DNA from: Polynucleobacter sp. MWH-Aus1W21
GTDB lineage: Bacteria; Pseudomonadota; Gammaproteobacteria; Burkholderiales; Burkholderiaceae
NCBI RefSeq assembly: GCF_018687275.1
Contig: NZ_CP061287.1
Span: forward strand, 1,674,001-1,738,000
DNA length: 64,000 nt
Reading direction: 5' to 3'
In this document: piece by piece, positions 60,191 through 64,000 of the stretch
Layout: each line of letters starts with the position of its first letter
Numbering within the stretch: position 1 is the stretch's first letter
The notes under the pieces: generated by a model
Databases searched by the model: none
What the model was told of the DNA's origin: nothing
Seen by the model: only the letters and a program-made list of their open reading frames with translations
Made by a program: the position numbers and the translations under genes

Positions 60191-61576
60191 ATGGCCATCT
60201 CACTTAACACTAGAGTCAGCCAGCAGGTCAGCCTTACCCCCCAACTGCAACAGTCAATCAAACTATTGCAACTATCCAATAATGAGTTAGAGCAAGAGTT
60301 GGCAAAGGCAGCCGAGGACAATCCGCTGCTGGAGTTTGAGCCCAACCCCGAAATGGAGTCAAACCTAACTCCATCCAGTGCCCAGATGGACGGCACCCAA
60401 AACCACTGGTCCAATAATCGGGTCTCGCAAGATGATGACGAAGATTGGGGGGAGCGTTATGAGCGAGTTGCCCATAAGCAAACCTTATTGGAATACCTAG
60501 AGGAACAAATCCACTTACTCAACATCAGCCCAGAAGAGCAAAGCCTGTTAGCCTACTTGGCTGGTTGTTTAGATGAACGCGGATACCTGCTAGATGATCT
60601 AGAAACTATTCAAGTGGATCTAGGCACCCAATCACCCGAGATAAATTCAAAAAAGGTTATGGAAGTAGCGCTAGAAAAGCTGCAATCATTAGACCCCCCA
60701 GGCATTGGCGCAAATTGTCTTGCGCAATGCCTATCGCTGCAAATAGACCGGGTTTTACTAAACCCACCACCAGATAAAGCTAATTGGGAACTTGCAAAAT
60801 TGATTGTGACCAAACACTTGAGCATGGTGGGCACAAGAGATTGGCAAAAACTCAGAAAAGTCTGCGGGAAATCTGAGGCAGAAATACTAAAAGCAGTAGC
60901 TCATATTCGAGGCTTACAACATAATCCCGGAGCCCAATTTGAGCTTGAGAGCGATCAATGGGTTCTTCCTGATGTGATGGTGAAGTTAAAACGAGGTCGC
61001 TGGGTAGTCGAATCGAATCCAAACGCTAAGCCCCGCATTTCTTTGAATAATGAATACACCAGAATTCTGAAAGAGCATGGTCAAAAAAAGATTGATGGGC
61101 CCCTAAAGCAAAAGATGCTGGAGGCAAGTTGGTTGGTCAAAAATATTGCCCAAAGAGAAGAAACCATACTGAAGGTGGCGCATGAAATCGTTCTAAGACA
61201 ACAACAGTTTTTTAGCATGGGGGCCGTTGGCATGAAACCATTGGTCCTAAGAGAAATTGCGGAGGCAGTCGAAATGCACGAATCGACTATCTCACGCGTA
61301 ACCACTCAAAAATACCTCGCTTGCCAATTGGGGATTTTTGAGTTCAAACACTTTTTTAGCAGCCAATTAAGCTCTGAAAAAGGGGGGGCTATTTCCTCCA
61401 CTGCAATTCAAGCACTGATTAAAAAAATAGTTGAAGAAGAGTCTCCCAAAAAACCCATCTCCGATACGAAAATTACCGAACTCTTAAGCGAGCAAGGCTA
61501 CATCGTTGCAAGGCGAACAGTCGCTAAATATCGAGATATGTTACGCATTCCACCGGTACATTTACGCAAAACCTAA
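60191..61576 (+). CDS. rpoN: RNA polymerase sigma-54 factor RpoN
   Basis: 461 residues. Region I is Gln/Leu-rich (SLTPQLQQSIKLLQLSNNEL); an acidic region II follows (~60-100); the core-binding and DNA-binding domains include IAQREETILKVAHEIVLRQQ and the helix-turn-helix near 370; the RpoN box ARRTVAKYR is at 440-448. Complete and probably active. No lptB, hpf or ptsN neighbours, which usually accompany the housekeeping rpoN in proteobacteria; here it stands alone by the flagellar genes. It should serve the flgB and fliD promoters. Confidence 0.96.
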   Translation: MAISLNTRVSQQVSLTPQLQQSIKLLQLSNNELEQELAKAAEDNPLLEFEPNPEMESNLTPSSAQMDGTQNHWSNNRVSQDDDEDWGERYERVAHKQTLLEYLEEQIHLLNISPEEQSLLAYLAGCLDERGYLLDDLETIQVDLGTQSPEINSKKVMEVALEKLQSLDPPGIGANCLAQCLSLQIDRVLLNPPPDKANWELAKLIVTKHLSMVGTRDWQKLRKVCGKSEAEILKAVAHIRGLQHNPGAQFELESDQWVLPDVMVKLKRGRWVVESNPNAKPRISLNNEYTRILKEHGQKKIDGPLKQKMLEASWLVKNIAQREETILKVAHEIVLRQQQFFSMGAVGMKPLVLREIAEAVEMHESTISRVTTQKYLACQLGIFEFKHFFSSQLSSEKGGAISSTAIQALIKKIVEEESPKKPISDTKITELLSEQGYIVARRTVAKYRDMLRIPPVHLRKT

Positions 61577-61581
61577 TTCTA

Positions 61582-61680
61582 TTAAGCGGCAAATTGAATT
61601 TGCTTTTTACCCTGGCGTTTAGCCATGTACATTACGCGATCTGAACTGTCAAATAAAATTGGCTCGCAGATAATTGAAAA
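61582..61680 (-). pseudogene. C-terminal remnant of a GGDEF (diguanylate cyclase) gene
   Basis: The minus strand from ~61674 to a TAA at 61582-61584 encodes a piece with the typical GGDEF end: DSSDRVMYMAKRQGKKQIQF followed by AA-stop (cf. the family pattern ADRAMYxAKxxGRNxV). Upstream in frame is the TAA stop of the next gene at 61681, so no start or catalytic GGDEF motif remains. It is a decayed fragment, not a gene. Confidence 0.72.
61589..61608 (+). terminator. Possible terminator after rpoN
   Basis: A short stem GCAAAT / ATTTGC with a three-base loop and five T. It lies 13 bases after the rpoN stop, within the GGDEF remnant. Weak stem. Confidence 0.42.
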
Positions 61681-62172
61681 TTAGTGGCAAATAATTTTCT
61701 TAACAAGCGACTCAATGCTGTCAGGCTCGACATCCATTACATTAGTCTTATTTTTTTGCAAATAGACTTCGTTTAAGTTTCTAGTCTTTGTATCAAATAG
61801 CATATAAGAGACACGGTAATAAAAGTAGTTATTCTCTTTGCAGTCTTGCGCGCCACTAATACTAAATAAATTAAAAGATTTCCCGTTTGGCGCTAACTGA
61901 TCTCCATTAAAGTGGGCTGAAACTGTATACCAAACGAATGGCTCTTCCGCCTTCCCCCAACCAGATAACAAGTAAATTGTCGACTGCGAATTTTTGATTA
62001 AGATAATGTCTTTCTCATTGTCCGATTTGCCTTCGACCTTTTTACTATTCACCTTCGGGTGGGCGCCTTCATGATCTGACTTAGCATGAACACCGGTCAT
62101 CATGGCGAAAATGCATAAGGCAAAAAATACAAAAAGGCTGAGCTTTAAGTTGGCTTTAAAAGTAGCGCCCAT
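61681..62172 (-). CDS. Small secreted protein, unknown
   Basis: 163 residues from the ATG at 62172, which overlaps the TGA of the upstream gene (TGATG); a longer in-frame start 12 codons earlier would overlap more. Signal peptide ends near MTGVHAKS. The mature part has a His/Lys-rich segment, then SAHFNGDQLAPNGKSFNLFS and two Cys (AQDCKENNYF and the C-terminal KIICH), loosely like the adhesin-E-type protein at 59056. Translationally coupled to the membrane protein before it. Confidence 0.65.
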   Translation of the reverse strand: MGATFKANLKLSLFVFFALCIFAMMTGVHAKSDHEGAHPKVNSKKVEGKSDNEKDIILIKNSQSTIYLLSGWGKAEEPFVWYTVSAHFNGDQLAPNGKSFNLFSISGAQDCKENNYFYYRVSYMLFDTKTRNLNEVYLQKNKTNVMDVEPDSIESLVKKIICH

Positions 62173-62735
62173 CACTTTGCAGTCTCCACGGTTTGAGCGC
62201 CTACCCATTTTTCAAATACAGCCGGCACCGGTTTTCCCTCTGTTAAACCGTAATAGATTGGCTTGCCATTATCCAAGATAACAGCAAGAAACTCGCTTGT
62301 ACTTGGGTCTACAAGAAATCCTGCTTTTAATTCGGCGCATGCCTGCTTTTTACAGCCCGAACCTAAAACTTGACTACCCGAAAATACGATGGGTGCACTT
62401 TCCCCCAAGGCCTCCTGAAATGCAGAATAGTCTTCGCCTAGCAAGTAAGAAAATATAAATCCTTTATTGCCCCCCTTAACAAAATCCAGTGAAGGGCTGC
62501 CAATAAACAAAGGTAAGGACATAGTCAGATCCCTACTTAACACTTCATACTTTTGCTTTTGCTCTCTTTTAAAGTTTGCGACCTTGGTATTTTTATCCAC
62601 ATCAACTTTATATTCCCAAAGCTTGAGACCTGCATAAAGCAGAATCAATAAAATCAAAATAAATACTATCGCCCGGAAAACTTTCTTCAATAAGCCATTC
62701 ACTTTAGAAATCATCTTAGGAGGTTTTTTATCCAT
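62172..62735 (-). CDS. Single-pass membrane protein, unknown
   Basis: 187 residues. One membrane helix at ~20-40 (AIVFILILLILLYAGLKLW), then a periplasmic domain with a Cys pair (GSGCKKQACAELKAGFL). No family recognised. It is the first gene of a two-gene unit with the secreted protein downstream. Confidence 0.65.
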   Translation of the reverse strand: MDKKPPKMISKVNGLLKKVFRAIVFILILLILLYAGLKLWEYKVDVDKNTKVANFKREQKQKYEVLSRDLTMSLPLFIGSPSLDFVKGGNKGFIFSYLLGEDYSAFQEALGESAPIVFSGSQVLGSGCKKQACAELKAGFLVDPSTSEFLAVILDNGKPIYYGLTEGKPVPAVFEKWVGAQTVETAK

Positions 62736-63023
62736 GCAATTAGCGTTATATTAATTCGTGTGGGCAGAGCAGAAAGGTCATTAAAAGGTGTCCTGACACT
62801 ATAAAGCAATTCGTTTCCCTTTGGAAAGTCCCCTAGATGGACCATTTATGAATCCGCCAGGACAGCGCAGTCAATATTGAGAACCTATAGTGCAAGACGG
62901 ATGAAAAGACATTGAATTATCATATCCAGTCATAGGATTTGTAATAATCAACTGCAAAGATATTAATGACTACAGGCCTGCAATAATTTTCCGAAGCATT
63001 GCAACCTTTAATTTGGAGTTTTA

Positions 63024-63296
63024 ATGGGCAATCTAGATGACGCAATTAAAGAGCTGAGAGAAATAAGTGCTCACTTGGCTGAAATAAGCGCCAATTTGCA
63101 ACAAAGGGATCGCAAATCCGACGAAAGCCTTAACGTTATCAGAAAAGATCTCTGGAATATTAAGAATATTGTTGCCGATGAAAACATTCAAAACAAAATT
63201 GTGCAAAAAGGGGTAGAAAGAGCAATGGCTAAGGCTGCAGGCTACCTGACAGTTTTCGGGCTAATGCTTTATCTCATTGGTAAATTCTTACTTTGA
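63024..63296 (+). CDS. Small coiled-coil tail-anchored protein
   Basis: 90 residues. Heptad-like helix ~4-60 (LDDAIKELREISAHLAEISA) and a C-terminal membrane segment ~72-90 (AAGYLTVFGLMLYLIGKFLL). GGAG five bases before the ATG supports it. Unknown function. It stands alone on the plus strand between two minus-strand groups, with ~290 gene-free bases upstream. Confidence 0.62.
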   Translation: MGNLDDAIKELREISAHLAEISANLQQRDRKSDESLNVIRKDLWNIKNIVADENIQNKIVQKGVERAMAKAAGYLTVFGLMLYLIGKFLL

Positions 63297-63331
63297 GCCG
63301 CATAACTAACTTAAAAACCATCAGCAAATGA

Positions 63332-63352
63332 GGGCAATGACTTTGATTGCCC
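63332..63352. repeat. Hairpin between convergent small genes
   Basis: GGGCAAT and ATTGCCC around seven bases, followed by a run of C and no T. It may stabilise a 3' end; not a standard terminator. Confidence 0.35.
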
Positions 63353-63360
63353 CCCCCGCC

Positions 63361-63795
63361 CTACTGGATCAATTTCGCGCCCTGTACCACCACAACATAT
63401 CTCACCGCCCCAAAGATTCGGCTAAATACTGACTGCCGCCCCAACTCGTTAATGATTTGATATGTGATTACATAGTTGCCCTGACTCGTCATTAAATTGA
63501 CGGAGCAGGACCGATTGGCATCACCTTGGCTAATTTGATTAAAGCGGTCAAAAGCCAATGTCTGGGAATGATTGATCAGGGATTCATTGCTTCTCAAATT
63601 CTCATTAAGCAATATTTGAATCTCCTCATCTTTACACTTGGGTAGATCTCTAAAGTGATAGGTGTAAATCAAAGAAAAAATACCGACCGTCGCTACAAAC
63701 AAGATAAGAAGTAGTTGGGGTATTTTATTTCTTGGAGAATTTTCCTCTAAGGCTTCTTTGAGATGATGAATTTGACTCTCAGGTGAGGTATCCAT
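63361..63795 (-). CDS. Single-pass membrane protein next to bactofilin
   Basis: 144 residues. Polar N-terminus, one membrane helix at ~27-46 (LLLILFVATVGIFSLIYTYH), then a periplasmic domain with two Cys (LPKCKDEEIQILL, NRSCSVNLMTS). Function not recognised. It starts 20 bases after the bactofilin stop and is probably co-transcribed with it. Confidence 0.65.
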   Translation of the reverse strand: MDTSPESQIHHLKEALEENSPRNKIPQLLLILFVATVGIFSLIYTYHFRDLPKCKDEEIQILLNENLRSNESLINHSQTLAFDRFNQISQGDANRSCSVNLMTSQGNYVITYQIINELGRQSVFSRIFGAVRYVVVVQGAKLIQ

Positions 63796-63815
63796 CCCTT
63801 ATATCGCCCTCATGG

Positions 63816-64000
63816 CTAGAAGCCTTCTGCCTTGGAGATTGGCAACACATTGCTTTCGACTTCACCCTCAACATTTTTAGGGTCTGATGCTAAATCCGAT
63901 ACCTCTGATAGTAAGCACTTTAGGTTACCGTTCACTTTTGCGTCGGGATGCACATTAATCTGCGAATAAGTAATATCTCCATGAACTATTGCTCCGGGAT
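63816..64000 (-). CDS. Bactofilin (polymer-forming cytoskeletal protein), N-terminus beyond the window
   Basis: The frame enters from the window edge and ends at TAG 63816-63818. The 61 residues show the bactofilin beta-helix pattern (PGAIVHGDITYSQINVHPDA then KVNGNLKC), followed by an acidic polar tail. Bactofilins form membrane-associated polymers in shape and motility functions. The start and most of the core are beyond the window, so length cannot be judged. Confidence 0.78.
   Translation of the reverse strand, partial: PGAIVHGDITYSQINVHPDAKVNGNLKCLLSEVSDLASDPKNVEGEVESNVLPISKAEGF

Noticed and set aside
62786..62805. GTGTC-CT-GACAC repeat as transposon end
   Set aside because: Only five base pairs per arm, no partner end, no transposase nearby.
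1..64000. CRISPR arrays, tRNA, rRNA, insertion sequences, prophage
   Set aside because: No regularly spaced repeats, no RNA-gene landmarks and no transposase or phage genes were seen on either strand.

Overview
The window is almost entirely one chromosomal flagellar locus of a Gram-negative bacterium. Lipoproteins, L- and P-ring genes, sigma-54/sigma-28 control and moderate base composition all fit a betaproteobacterium. The gene styles (Sel1 lipoproteins, surface-adhesin-E-like protein, FlrBC plus RpoN, an alpha-carbonic anhydrase with an Ala/Lys-rich leader) suggest Burkholderiales, perhaps a Polynucleobacter-like freshwater bacterium. The genus is an inference; no rRNA marker is present.

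Layout. 1-2180: a cut-off secreted-protein gene (minus), an M23 peptidase and a lipoprotein (plus). 17358-2177, minus: one long co-directional run flgBCDEFGHIJKL, motAB, three accessory envelope proteins, flhB, headed by a near-perfect sigma-54 promoter. 31385-17635, minus: fliFGHIJKLMNOPQR, then a secreted protein overlapping fliR and an alpha-carbonic anhydrase, closed by a strong terminator. 31550-34577, plus: a FlrB-like kinase, a FlrC-like activator and fliE. 38731-34632, minus: fliD, fliS, a second FliK-like gene and a stand-alone FlhB C-terminal domain, again behind a sigma-54 promoter. 38851-44266: two flagellins and two flaG genes with sigma-28-type promoters. 44685-49997, plus: flhA, flhF, a P-loop-less flhG-like gene and fliA. 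59475-50024, minus: a surface-adhesin-E-like protein, a YcgR/PilZ protein, two membrane proteins (one PDZ), CheW-like, PilJ-like and CheA-like proteins, then flgA, flgM, flgN and a Sel1 protein. 60191-64000: rpoN, a diguanylate-cyclase remnant, small envelope proteins and a cut-off bactofilin.

How it works together. All core motor, export, rod/hook and filament genes are here, along with a three-tier control circuit: FlrB/FlrC plus RpoN for hook-basal body and cap genes, and FliA/FlgM for filament genes. A further pair of promoters (fliF, flhA) shares a core element and GGCAA-N3-TTGCC palindromes, implying another regulator.

Best candidate for an undescribed system: the operon between ycgR and flgA. 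It encodes a PilJ-like receptor without a recognisable signalling tip, a short CheW-like protein, a CheA-like protein without kinase motifs and a PDZ membrane protein. No CheY, CheR, CheB or functional CheA is in the window, and FliM lacks the usual N-terminal CheY-binding motif. I infer a repurposed, phosphorylation-independent chemosensory-like scaffold coupled to a c-di-GMP sensor and flagellar genes.
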